A stretch of DNA of 64,000 nucleotides from Pomacea canaliculata (lineage: Eukaryota > Mollusca > Gastropoda > Architaenioglossa > Ampullariidae): NCBI RefSeq assembly GCF_003073045.1, contig NC_037601.1, forward strand, positions 4,805,872 through 4,869,871, given 5' to 3'. The notes under the pieces are model-generated. The model worked only from the letters and a program-made list of their open reading frames with translations, did not search any database and was not told where the DNA came from. This document shows positions 35,201-45,825 of the stretch, in pieces; position 1 is the first letter of the stretch; every line of letters begins with the position of its first letter. The translations under genes were made by a program, and so were the position numbers.

Positions 35201-38200
35201 AAACGTCACATCAGGTATTATTTTGGTACATAAATAACATTTCCGTTAGCAGAAATGAAAAAACGCTTAATATCAGTTGTACTGAGCGCGCTAAATAATA
35301 TTCAAAGGGAAGTTTACATGCAGATGATGGTCGTTTGTTTTGTACCAGTCAATGTCGCATGAGACCAGACACGTAAAGGAACAATAGACAGACATTTAGA
35401 GACCACTTGGTGTAAGTCTGTTATATATATATAATTGTCACTTGCCCATTTTTTTCATTTGCTAATATTTTTCACTCTTAACATCTTTTAACGCTATACC
35501 TAGCAAGGAACTTTATTTCTTATTTTTATTTCTAATTTTTTACTTTTATGACTAGAGCACCTTCCCTTGTTCGAATTGCCCACTGGGACAGCATTGTCAT
35601 TGTCATTGTCATTGTCATTGTCATTGCCATTGTCATTGTCATTGTCATTGTCATTGTCATTGTCATTGCCATTAACAAAAGTACATTTAGTTTTGAATTG
35701 TAATGAACCAAATGCAGCAATTTAAATTTGAAATTCACGGTACAGAGTGATTTAAAGCCTTGGTGGTCCGCAGTATTTTTTTACTTTAGTGAAATGGTCC
35801 GTAGTCCAAAATACTTTGAAAACCACTGCTCTAGTGTAGTAATTTTTGGTAATTTTTACAGAACTGAAATTTATATCAGTATCATAGATTGTTTTGTGGT
35901 ATTTGGTAGAGACTTTCGTAAGAAGACCTCAGCAGACTTAGATGGATTAACTGCAAACACAACAAAACAGTTGAATATCTTATTTCTGTAAGACAACAAA
36001 GGGCAGACAGTTACATCATGAACTTGTATTACTGAACTGCTTACAGACTAATTTTTCGATTAACTCTACAACAAACAGCTCCCCGTTTAGCGAACAACAA
36101 CAATGGCTATGTCAGCAGAGTCTCCGAGAGTAACAACAATAAATAAACATAAAATAGTTTTTTGGGGGTTTTCTCGCTTCCGCGGGCATGTATACCAAGA
36201 TTAGTGGCGAGCTGCTGTCATTCTGGCCGTCAGACAAAAGTTTCAATCCAGTTCAGCATGCGACACTTCAGGGATTTCAATATAAAATTAGTTTGTGTGT
36301 TTCACGCTACTTATCATCCATCAAGAGGCTCTGGTCTTGTGGATATTTAATCAGCCAGCTTTCACAGACACCTATCGGATTTTATGTTTTAAATTTATAG
36401 TAACAAGAAACAGAAATAACAATATCATCATTCACAAAGGTAAAAGTCATATGAAACAGTACAATTACAGCGAACATGGTGCACCGCTGTGAAATTGTGT
36501 TTTATAGTATTGAACAAGATTGTAACTGAATTATTGTGTGTTGGTGAAAGCATCTCCTGGATTTATGCACATTCTGCTTATTTGCGCTACTTCTAAGCAA
36601 CATTATAAAATATTATTGCTCATGTTACGATAACTTGGTATCAATGTGGTACCTGCCTGCGTTGTTGTAGTGTATGAAAATGTCTTGTCGAGCTGACGAT
36701 ATCAACTTAGTTCTGACTAATTTTAATACAGGTGTAGAACTTGCTGGAGCTTGCTTTAGAAACTGAAAAAAGTCCTTGTCATCACTCAATCTGAACAAAG
36801 CACAACAAGTACTTAATCACAAGAGCACAAATCTTCCACACAACTCATTTAGATTATTCATTAACACATAATGTTCATTACTGTCGTTATTCCTTTCAGT
36901 CTCTCTCGCTTACTCACTGAGAGAAGAGAAAGTTGATCATCATACGGAATGTTTATTATTTACAGGAAATAAGGGAATATTGTTTACAAGGCCATTTAAC
37001 AACTTTATAGTGGACAAGCAAACTGATGGCGTGGCTTTTACATTTACCTTCAGACGAGAGCCTGCGTACATTGTCTCTCTCATCGCGCATTACTGTCAAC
37101 CCTGTGGCTATTGTGCACAGTCAACAGTATTTTCCATGTTATAAGAACACTACAAAGTAAGATAATGTAAAGCAATGAAGATATTTGTTTTGTTTTATCT
37201 TACATTTGAAAAACAATCTTTAAAAAGTTTCCTAATTACAGACACAACAAAGCAGCAGTGTGCAGCCTAACAAACCCATGGAATACAATGTCACGATGGT
37301 CAGCGCCTTCATAGACATTGGCGAGTTCGGCAAAGGTGCCCGGAACATTAAGCGCGACCACAGGATCTACCAGAACTGGTCATGGGCCTACTCCGCCATC
37401 TACTCGCCGCTTGTATTCTACACGGACTCCCCGTCCTTCGCCGACCACATGCAGCACGTGCGACAGAAACAGCCGGACCTCACTAAGATTATCCTCGTCA
37501 ACCGCACCAGCCTGTGGGCCTTCCAGCTGAGGGACGCCATCGCAGCCATTTACCGTGCTGGTTACCCTAAACACTACCCCAACACCGTCTACCCGGATTA
37601 CACGTGCGTCACGCACGCCAAGTTCGAGTTCGTCAAAGACGCCATCTTGAACAACTACTTCAACAGCAGGCATGTGGTGTGGGTGGATGTAGGCTACTTT
37701 CGAGACATGTGGACACGGCACAATAAAACCACAGCTTTCACAATGCATCTTTTGGCCAACCTGGATCCCAAGCGGGTTCTCTGTACACAGGTGGGAGCGC
37801 CGAACTTCACGATGGCTTGGAGAGATATTTTCTGGAAGAATATCAACTGGGTAGCAGGCGGCTTCTTCTTGGCTAAACGACAGGTCATGGTGAATTTCGT
37901 GCTGCAGTATCAAAGAGCCGTGGAACTGTTCTTGCGACTAAATCAAAGCCAGGTGATGGTCTTTAACGGGATACAAATTACCCTGAATATATTATGAGTA
38001 TTAACACAATGCGACCCTCCTAACGTTGAGTTAATGGCATGTACACGGTTTCATAAACACACATAGGCAAGCAAGCAGGCAGGCAGGCAGGCAGAGGTGA
38101 GGATTCGGATTACATGAGGTAAAATATTATTGTTTCCAGACGATTAACGCCTTTTCTATTATGATGTTGCTATAATTTTGTTTCTCTCTCTCTCTCCTCA

Positions 38201-38348
38201 GGTGGAGCAGCATGTCCTATATTCTATTTACACCGGCGAAGGCAGAGAAATTGTAAAGCCAACAATAGAACTTCAACCGATTGTGTCACGCTGGTTTGAT
38301 CTTGGATTCAACTCTTTAGTTCCAGTAAACGATTCTTCTTTATCTTAA
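32222..38348 (+). CDS. HtrL/YibB-family type II membrane protein
   Basis: Three exons join in phase 0: 32222-32320, 37242-37952 and 38202-38348, giving 318 residues. Exon 1 encodes a short cytoplasmic stretch and a signal anchor at about 11-28 (ISVLCIILFCLSILYGEI). The luminal part has the HtrL_YibB family pattern: VSAFIDIGEFGKG near 53-65, an IKRDHRIYQNW segment, and WVDVGYFRD at about 180-188. The WVDVGY core recalls the acidic metal or sugar site of GT-A transferases. The family is widespread in invertebrates and its activity is not established. Several Asn-X-Ser/Thr sites (NVT, NRT, NKT, NFT, NQS) fit a secretory-pathway location. The second donor, GTGATG, is weak, but the exon after it continues in frame to a stop and closes the domain. 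Confidence 0.88.
32958..33720 (-). mobile_element. Tigger-like (pogo superfamily) DNA transposon, internally deleted
   Basis: The left end CAGTAGAACCTCGGTTAACG is a Tigger-type terminal repeat, preceded by TA. Near both ends the motif GTTCGTTATCCGAAA occurs in opposite orientations. On the minus strand from about 33538 a transposase start is visible, MAPKKIKSNSS followed by TRKRPTIELKKEMISKYEGG, matching the CENP-B-like DNA-binding helix. It then passes quickly into a C-terminal-type segment (RQKEQTLDKFF). The DDE catalytic core is therefore missing, and the right terminal repeat is truncated near 33720. The element lies in intron 1 of the HtrL/YibB-like gene and is not autonomous. Confidence 0.8.
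34262..34566. repeat. GAGAGGACTTG minisatellite
   Basis: About 14 units alternate between roughly 21 bp and 27-33 bp, built from GAGAGGACTTG, GACTTGCACTACCTGT and variants. Most units are multiples of three, so both strands carry periodic open frames (LPVRGL on plus, SQVVQV on minus). These are probably a by-product of the repeat. Confidence 0.95.
35583..35670. repeat. (CATTGT)n hexanucleotide repeat
   Basis: About 15 CATTGT units with two CATTGC variants. It abuts the broken end of the MITE at 35671-35828. Confidence 0.95.
35671..35828 (-). mobile_element. hAT-type MITE, partial copy on the opposite strand
   Basis: Reading the minus strand from 35828 gives CAGTGGTTTTCAAAGTATTT followed by sequence homologous to 6794-6955. 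The other half is absent and is replaced by the hexanucleotide repeat. It is flanked by CTCTAG-containing sequence like the other copy. Confidence 0.75.
35840..37241. other. Remainder of HtrL/YibB-like intron 1
   Basis: AT-rich intronic sequence. Overlapping short frames at 36162-36492 have no recognisable similarity and no supporting splice pattern. I see no further gene here. Confidence 0.5.
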
Positions 38349-39310
38349 AGACTTGAATTCATGTCTACGTTCCAAAACGTGCAATGAACTATATATATAT
38401 TAACAAATTTTTATTGCTATTTTTATTATTGAATTTGTAGAGCACATTTTATAAATTTTGAAAGACATTAGGTATTTTATCGTTTAGTCCCTCAAAAAAG
38501 CCTTTAAAAAGTACTTATTACTGATTTTCTAAAAGTATCTACACAAATTTACTTTTCAACAAAAACTAAAGGTTTATTTTTTAAAAACAGTTTTACAAAA
38601 CTGGCGTGTGTTTAACAGCTCCAATAAATAATGTTTTGTTATTTTAAAACACAGAAGATTTACTATAAAGACAAATACCTGATAATATATTTTTATTATA
38701 CAACTTGATGGCTTATCTTGATGGAAGAGATTCGTTAAGATTGAGCTTGATTTTTAAAAAATCATTTTAGACCATGGATTTAATTTTATGCAAACAATTC
38801 TGAAAGTCTTTGATTTTGGCAAAGATATTTGTAGTTAGATAAAGATTTGTAACATTAAAATCTAAGTTCAGCAGTTATAGCAAAGGGTTACAGGAGTACT
38901 CACTATACGAACCTACCGGTGACATTAAGAGACAGTATTATGTGACATAAGGTCGAATGAAATAAGGGCTCGAAGTAAATATATTTAAGTTTTCTCTGTG
39001 AAGAACTTGCATAACAGGAAAGACTCCCATAATTCTTGTTTTTCTTGTAAAAATTTTACATTTTTTTTTTGTTTTTTGCTTTGCTCTAGAAATGGCTACT
39101 AATTATTTTAACTTTTTGTAGAGATCGTATTAGTATAAGAATTCTATGCTGGATCTTTATTGGAGGGAGCTGTATATGTAGTATTTATAGCTTATATTTT
39201 TCCATATTCTAACCATGATATCCGAGATAGTTATGTATGAGTGTTACACTATGTGTTTATATATTTATATGCACGTGCACAGTGTAATAAAAAAAAAATA
39301 AACTGGAAAA
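38349..39310 (+). other. 3' UTR of the HtrL/YibB-like gene
   Basis: AT-rich sequence after the stop codon without coding potential. AATAAA-type signals lie near 38622 and 39285-39300. The second is followed by an A-run and is the better candidate for the long transcript end. Confidence 0.5.
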
Positions 39311-39359
39311 TAATTGTTTGAGGTATGAATTGGGAAGTTGAATTTCTGATAGTCCTACC

Positions 39360-40620
39360 TCAAATTCTCACTCCAAGTCGATGGTCTGCAGAAGTTTAGT
39401 AAAATAGTGACTAGCAGAGTTGTCTGGAGAATATTCCATCTAGCTGTTGCTGGGTAGGGTGAGATAAAACATGGTTTTTTGGTTGTTGTTGTTTTTTTTT
39501 TCTTTTTTTTGATTGGTGAAAACAGGAAGCGGTGGAGGGTCGATAGCAGGGTTGGGAAGCACGTATCCGAGACAGCTACCGAGCAAAGCCACCCACAAAT
39601 TGTCCTCTCCGTGTCCACGTGTCAGATTAAAGAGCGAGACGCCGACCACAACATAAATAAGGATCATTTGGCAAAAAAAATACAATTTCACTTCGAGGAA
39701 TTCGACGTTCCATGATGCGCCACAAGCCAGTCGGTGGTTGGTGGTGGTAGTGGTGGTGTTGTGCCTTCCATCAGTACCGGGTGAGCGACGACTGCGGAAT
39801 CCAAGAATTATATGAGGCATCGTAACCATACCATTTGACTAAATACTCCTTTCTTCCTCCTGCCCCCACATTAAAATCTCCTCGATTCGATACTTGTCTT
39901 TTACACCGACCTTTTGTAGTTCTTGGCTGTAAAACGTTCTGTGTACATCGTCCCCGTGGTCATCTTTTAACACATAGGTTGTGGGTTCGGAATCATAGAT
40001 GCGACTGATAGTAAAGAGTTCCTCATTAAGACGTCCTTGTATCTCAGGGTGGTTTTTCGGGTAAAATATCGCCATATCTTGTCTTTCAAACTTCGATTAA
40101 AGCGCTCCACAACGGCAGCTTTGATATCTTCGTTTTCAGTCACAAAAAAAGTCAACGTGAGCTTCTTTTAAAAATTTTTGAAATGTTGGATTTAAAAACT
40201 CGGTTCTTTTGTCCGTTTGCAGCTTTCTGGGCTTGCGACCCGTAGAAAAAATGCGTCGAAAAGCATCCACCATCGTAGGACATGAGGGTGGTGGTGATGG
40301 TGTCGTTGGTTCTTGCGGTCTCACGTCAACCGTCCCTAAGGGTCTGTTTCTGTACTGTCCAAACCTCCTCAAAAAACCGCCACAACGTTTGCTGATAGAG
40401 ATTTGCTTTGTCATGTAAACTGAAATCCGTTCGCTCCAAAATATCGCGCATCTGTGCGTCCATGTCTGTCACACTTTGTCACATGGCGTCCGAAACAGGT
40501 GGTGGTGTCATTCGGGGATCCATCAAAATCAGTTTTTTTCGTGTGTTCCATGATTACTCGTTAGAGGTAAACGATCCCACCAGTCCTCCCAAGGAGGTCA
40601 AAATAGGTTTCAAAAGAAAA
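39360..40620 (-). mobile_element. Polinton (Maverick) fragment, broken
   Basis: Minus-strand fragments match the retrovirus-type integrase of Polintons, including the end of the integrase core (VERFNRSLKDKIWRYF) and the C-terminal chromo-like region (FYSQELQKV). Downstream, toward 39440, is a small protein with one membrane segment (LFNLTRGHGEDNLW) of a kind that I associate with these elements. Polymerase, capsid and ATPase genes and terminal repeats are not in this stretch. The fragment is a decayed fossil with at least three breaks, and it is old enough to be inactive. It lies between the HtrL/YibB-like gene and the CD225 gene. Confidence 0.7.
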
Positions 40621-40789
40621 GAAAGCAAACCTCATTTTTGAAGAATCTGTTTTTGGCGTGTCACAGAAGTATTCCTGCGTGCATTTATTCCTCAAATAAA
40701 AAAACAACACATCAAGGGTTAAAGTGAACTACGGGATGGGTGGATCTGTGACAGGGGTATAGACGAGAGGGGGAGTAATACCTGGAATT

Positions 40790-40888
40790 ACACCGGTTGT
40801 CATAAAGGTGTTACTCAAGCACAGAGGTATAAAACCTGAGACGAACTGTCCTGTATACCACACTCACCTGTCTGGAGCAGGCGATGAC
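40790..40888 (+). promoter_or_regulatory. Core promoter and leader of the CD225 gene
   Basis: A TATA box (GGTATAAAACC, near 40825-40835) lies about 60 bp before the start codon. The surrounding 100 bp is repeated in decayed form at about 55205-55320 and 62435-62530, where the TATA box is altered. Confidence 0.6.
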
Positions 40889-43800
40889 ATGGCCGCCTCT
40901 GCAGATTTCCGTCTTCAAGAAATTTCCACAGACTCCAATGGTAAGGGAAGCGCTTCTAGTTTGTTGACTGTGGCTGATAATAATAACACTGCACATATTG
41001 TTTTGTTGTTTTTATGTTATTCGAAATAGTTTCTTTAAATTTCTTACCTTTGATCTTTTTTCTTTGCATGAAGAGCTATCCTTTTCTTCCTTACCCCCCT
41101 TCACACACATATACTCTCAAATACATATAAACAAAGATTTATGCCATAATTCTTACACTTATTAATTTAAGGTAGGATTTGGGGTTCTTGGGGAGTTTTG
41201 TCATCTCAGAGTGGAGACAGCGCGATGCGAGTAACTTTAGAAGCATGAAGATGAAGAACATCGACAGAAAGATAAACAAGAGCAGTGATCTTGAACTGAA
41301 CCCGACAGTGTGATGGAAGCTAGTAGGTGTATGATGCGCTCATAATTTGATCTTTGCAAAAACAAAATACAAGTCTAGCCACAGAATTGGAGTCAAATAA
41401 TAACCAACCCTGGCGAGTTTCCACAAGTTTAGGAAGGTTGTACCACTTAGATGACACGAGACTGAATTGAGTAGGGTCCATTTCGAGGCACACCCAAATA
41501 TTTCATGGAATATTTCATGGTATCATCACCTAAACCCTAAATCGCAATGCAGTTCACCAGATTATGGTGTGATTCATCACCATTCGCCTTAAGTATCACT
41601 TCAGTCTTGTCCGTGTTCTGATGTTCAGTCAAGAGAGACCATAAATACAACTGTCAACAGTGTGCTGAGTGAGAATGTTTGACAACTCCAGGTCCTCAGC
41701 ACACTTTGGATAACAACAGCTGTGAGAAAAAACATTTGATAGTGACTGGATACACAACACAGATCTTTACACAGAAGCAAGTAGGAGGAAAGATGAAACA
41801 ACACAATTATACCGCCACAGCAGGATGTAGACCAGTGGAGGGCAGCACCAGTCCAACCAAACAACTTACCAAGGTGCTCTAACAATTGTAAGAGAGAATA
41901 TTTAGTTACTGTTCCAGTTTTTCAAAAAAGTTGAGACGAAAGGCATTTTAATACAATATTAATATAATAATATTTTAGTAATAATTTTAATACAATTTTA
42001 ATACAGGCAAAAAAAAAATAAAAATAATAATGAACGAATGAGTAAGATAGAAATTGGATTAAGCCCCGGTTTACTTAGGAATGGTGTAAGAACAACCTGA
42101 TTGAAAGCATGAAGAACTCAGGGTTAGGCAGCGAATGATTCACAATCTTGACAATAACAGACAGAAGGTTAACCAGACCTTGTTTGGTGAGTGAGGTGGG
42201 GATTGAATCAAGACAATCTGTTTTAGATGGCGATTTGACAATCAGAGCATGGATTTCTCTGTCAGACATGGATTGAAGCTGATAGTTCAGATGGTGGTAG
42301 ACACAGATGTGAGAGGACATCTTCGCCAGTCTGCTTCACTTTTGTGAAACTGTCACAGAAATTATCAGGAAGATTTTGATATGTTATTCGAAAGTGGAAG
42401 TCCTCCATGTTTTATTAATTTAGCAGAAAAATGTACCTAAAATGATTGACCTAATGGATGACCGAAAACCCAAGGGAGACCTGTGGATTCCCCGTAAGTC
42501 CGTGCATGGTAGTGACTAACACTTGTTTCTCGAGAGGGTCATCAAGCACTTAGTGTAGTTCATCTCCACCCAGTCAATAGCAGGGTGTTGCTCTGCTGTT
42601 CTGTTGAAGTGAAAATACGATACAGGGTATATCTACAGATACCTACGTTGTCTGCTAACGGGTCAGAAAGAGTTTTACATTCAAGCCCGGATCCCGCAAG
42701 TGACCATGTCCTTCTATTGCATCCTCACTCGTGTGTGTGTGTGTTTGTGTGTGTGTGCGTGTGTGTGTGGTTTACTGTTTTACTTGCTCACAACCGTCTA
42801 CCTTCAAACATTATTAATAAAGTACTATCATAATGTTGTACTGAGAGGTGGAACACCGTCGCCATTGTCTTTTAAATGTTTCCTACAGTACCGAAGATGG
42901 ACTCACCTCCTGGGTACTACCCAGTGTCACAGCATGTTCACACCGGGACCCCACCCCAGTTCATAGGGGTACATACGGCCCAACCCACTACAATGGGGAC
43001 CACTGTGGTGGTGAGTTATTTTCACAAATTTGACATTTTACCTTTATCTTGTTTACAGAAATCAAGAAGTTTTGTTACCTTCGTGTCTGGATCCATTAAT
43101 TACTATAGAGAAAGTAATATAACTGTTTATAATAAATTTTTCAACGAAATGCAAAAAGTAAACAAAAACACAGAAAAGTGCATATGTTAAATGTCAAAAC
43201 AACATACCCACAAACACAAGCACTCGTGCACATAAACACACAGTATAAAAATACGAACAGTTAAACTCGGATTATTTTTCTTTCTCTTTGGCTACTTGGA
43301 AAAGACAGCGAAAATTTGACCTCTTGAGTCCAGCAACCTCTGAACTTTCTTTTACTGTCAGCAGGTGACTCAGCCAGTGGTGACCCAAGTGGAGCCGAAC
43401 ACCACGTGTCCTCTGGTGATGTCGGTGCTGACCGTCGTCCTCTGTTTCTCCGTCTGCGGCATGGCTGGCATCTTCGCCGCCTGGAAGGTACATCACGTGA
43501 CTTACGCCTACCAATGAAATCTCACAAACATTCTTTGTTTACGTGTTTTATTAGTTATCTGGGGGTGGCGTTAAAAGCTTTTGCCGTTGTTGTTGTTGTT
43601 GTTAATGATGATGCTTTAGCTTTTCCTGTAATCGTCTATTGCTAACCACTGCACTTGTATATGGTGTTGTTCTTACGGTATTTTCACACATCGTTTTATA
43701 TATACACACACATATATATTTAAGTATAGAACTAGTGCTTGTTCTCTTTTTCCTCTTAGTCTCTTCTATATTTCTTTTTTTATTACTTGTGTGAATAGTT

Positions 43801-44423
43801 GTTTCTCCTTCCGTCCTTTTGATTGTGTCCTCGTCTTAAGTGGTGAGAGAACGCTATCTAATCACACGTTGTTGATGTCGTTGATGATGTTGTTGTTGTT
43901 GCTGCTGCTGCTTCTGCTAATGATGGTGGTGGTGGTGTTGGTGGTGGTGGATGGATAATGAGGGTGGATGATGGATGATGATGATGATGATATTAACAAC
44001 AGAATGTTTACAAGTGTTGTTGAGGATAAATTTAACCGAACCATTTTTCCCATGTGATACAATCATGGTTTGTTTTCACATTTGTTGTTAGTCACATTAT
44101 TTTATTTTGTTCATAGCTATTACAGTTTTATCGTGTTTTTGAATCATGTTTGTGTTTACTTGTGCTTGTTACTATGTTGTAACCTATAATGTTTTGAATG
44201 TTGTTAACCACGATGCCTCTTGTTAACCTTTGCCTTGTTGACGTCTGCCATTGACCCCGTACGTGTTCACATCTGTTCACAGGCTCGCCTGGATGTTCTC
44301 GGAAAGAAGTACGAGCAGGCCAGCCATTCTGTCAAGATCGCCTGGCTTTTCTTCGCCCTCGCCATCTACTTTTGGCTCCTCCCCGGCATAATAGCTGCCA
44401 TAGTATTCTCAATAGTTTTTTAG
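40889..44423 (+). CDS. CD225/dispanin (IFITM-like) small membrane protein
   Basis: Four exons join in phase: 40889-40940, 42889-43010, 43365-43487 and 44283-44423, giving 145 residues. The N-terminal half is Pro/Tyr/Thr-rich and lacks membrane segments (DSPPGYYPVSQHV). The C-terminal half has the CD225 plan. A first hydrophobic segment at about 79-98 begins at CPLVMSVLTVVLCFSVCGMA. A polar loop follows with the typical pattern KARLDVLGKKYEQASHSVK. A second segment at about 120-144 ends the protein. Family members sit in plasma or endosomal membranes; vertebrate IFITMs restrict virus entry, but most dispanins have other or unknown roles. Exon 3 has a CAGCAG acceptor that could add one Gln. Degraded copies lie at 55200-58260 and 62430-63060. 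Confidence 0.88.
41205..42400 (-). mobile_element. CR1/jockey-like LINE remnant in CD225 intron 1
   Basis: Reading the minus strand, a reverse transcriptase segment at 42320-42075 includes SPSKTDCLDSIPTSL, as in the palm start of CR1/jockey elements. Later fragments toward 41205 resemble the end of the same domain (DKTEVILKANG, NSVARLV, LPSHCRVQFKITALVY). Stops and frameshifts interrupt it throughout, and the endonuclease and 5' part are missing. A related fragment lies at about 62930-63060. Confidence 0.65.
42733..42770. repeat. (GT)n microsatellite
   Basis: Interrupted GT tract in CD225 intron 1, close to exon 2. Confidence 0.85.
43868..43992. repeat. Mixed GTT/GCT/GGT/GAT triplet tract
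   Basis: A run of triplet repeats in the last intron of the CD225 gene; part reads as open frames on both strands by composition only. Confidence 0.85.
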
Positions 44424-44555
44424 TTAATAGCACAGCCAGCTCTTCATTCTCATCAGTTCATGATCCACTGGCAACTGGCATGTCCGCATTTGGCAATGTG
44501 TGAACACTCACTAAACTATCACGAGGACTAAAAGTCATCAATCTTTTCTAAATTG

Positions 44556-44561
44556 AATAAA
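44556..44561 (+). terminator. Polyadenylation signal, CD225 gene
   Basis: AATAAA 133 bp after the stop codon. A further AATAAA lies near 44842. Confidence 0.65.
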
Positions 44562-44754
44562 CAGATTACAAGCACTCAATGAGTTCACGGACATATACAG
44601 AACATCAATAGAAATAACTCTAGGCACACGAACAGACGATAACTACTAAACAGAATATATTTATTTAATGACTTTACGTAAACGAACAGAATATAGATAC
44701 TAAACAGAAATAATGACTACATTGGAGCCATTCCTTCTCTTTGTATCTTCTTCC

Positions 44755-45260
44755 GTAGTCTTACAGTGTAGAATATTTTGTTTGATTGACAGAGCGATGT
44801 AACAAAGTAACACTATTATGTTTATCTCATAACATTTTTAAAATAAAAAAAAAGTGATTATTATGTGTGATTCCAGATAAGTGTAAGATATATAGAGAGG
44901 TCGTTTTGAAAGCTTTAGTCTAGTGGGTGTTCGGTAGTGTCGCCATTGCCAGAAGCCCAACCCTCAACATCTGTAGATGATGTAGAAGTAGAGAAGTAGA
45001 GGTGAGCAGTGTTGACACCATTGACTGTCATGAAGCATATCATAATCAGATGTGAAGGAATAACAAATACTCCCATTATACGACTAATAATAATATCAAT
45101 GTTTACTTGTGTAGTGTCAACAGTGTTGTAGACTTTGACTTATGGTCTTGTCTTATTCATCCGCTTTTCTCTTCTCTCTCTCCACTCTCTGTTCTATGTA
45201 ACATAGCCCTGTGGAATCGCAGTAAATCGGGTGGCGACCGTTTATGTCGGGTAGTTTGTT
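44755..45260. repeat. Region repeated at 53436-53590 and 60120-60530
   Basis: The first 160 bp resemble 53436-53590 (both end near GAGAGGTCGTTTTRAAAG). The next 320 bp resemble 60120-60530 (shared GTTGTAGACTTTGACTT and GGCGACCGTT). This links the downstream flank of the intact CD225 gene to the degraded copies. No gene is visible in it. Confidence 0.7.
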
Positions 45261-45289
45261 ACCCAATTACATTAAATTAGCCTAACTCT

Positions 45290-45825
45290 AAGGGGTCCCT
45301 TTACAAAGTTGAAAAAAACCCACCAAGAAATCAACTACTTTGTTCAACTGCCTTTCAGGCACACAAAGCACTGTCATGTCTAGTCAGAAACGGCGAGATT
45401 TCTGTGCCATGAAGAGTGTGCAAGCATCTGTGATGAACTTATGCTCACTGTACTTAGGGGGCTTACTTTCTTTCCGTTTCTGTTACGATGATTTTAACCT
45501 CGCTGTCAACATCTTGGAAATAGAAAAAAAAACTCAGTGCAAGGGAAGTAACTGTCACCTTGTAGCAGACGACAACAATAGACTGGGCTACGATGTCAGA
45601 CACTATATTTAACTCAGTGCAAGGGAAGTAACTCTCACCTTGTAGCAGACGACAATAGACTGGGCTACGATGTCAGACACTACACTTGCCCAATTTTGTA
45701 TCTGTTCTTCGCCCAAATTTGAAGGGGTCCCCTGGGACCCCATTGACGAAAATTGAAGGGGTCCTCCGAACTTTTAATGAGTACTGTACGCAATTTTTTG
45801 CGTAAGCAGAAGCCCTGTGTTAATT
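45290..45825. repeat. Dispersed repeat with AGGGGTCCC motifs and an internal 80-bp tandem duplication
   Basis: An 80-bp unit is duplicated at 45532-45611 and 45612-45686 (shared GCAAGGGAAGTAACT). The following part to 45825, with GAAGGGGTCCCCTGGGACC and ACGCAATTTTTTGCGT, occurs inverted at 55570-55735. It is probably an unclassified transposable element; I see no coding domain. Confidence 0.6.

Noticed and set aside
37380-37913. A 177-codon minus-strand frame
   Set aside because: It is the antisense shadow of the HtrL/YibB-like exon, whose plus-strand reading has family motifs and splice junctions.
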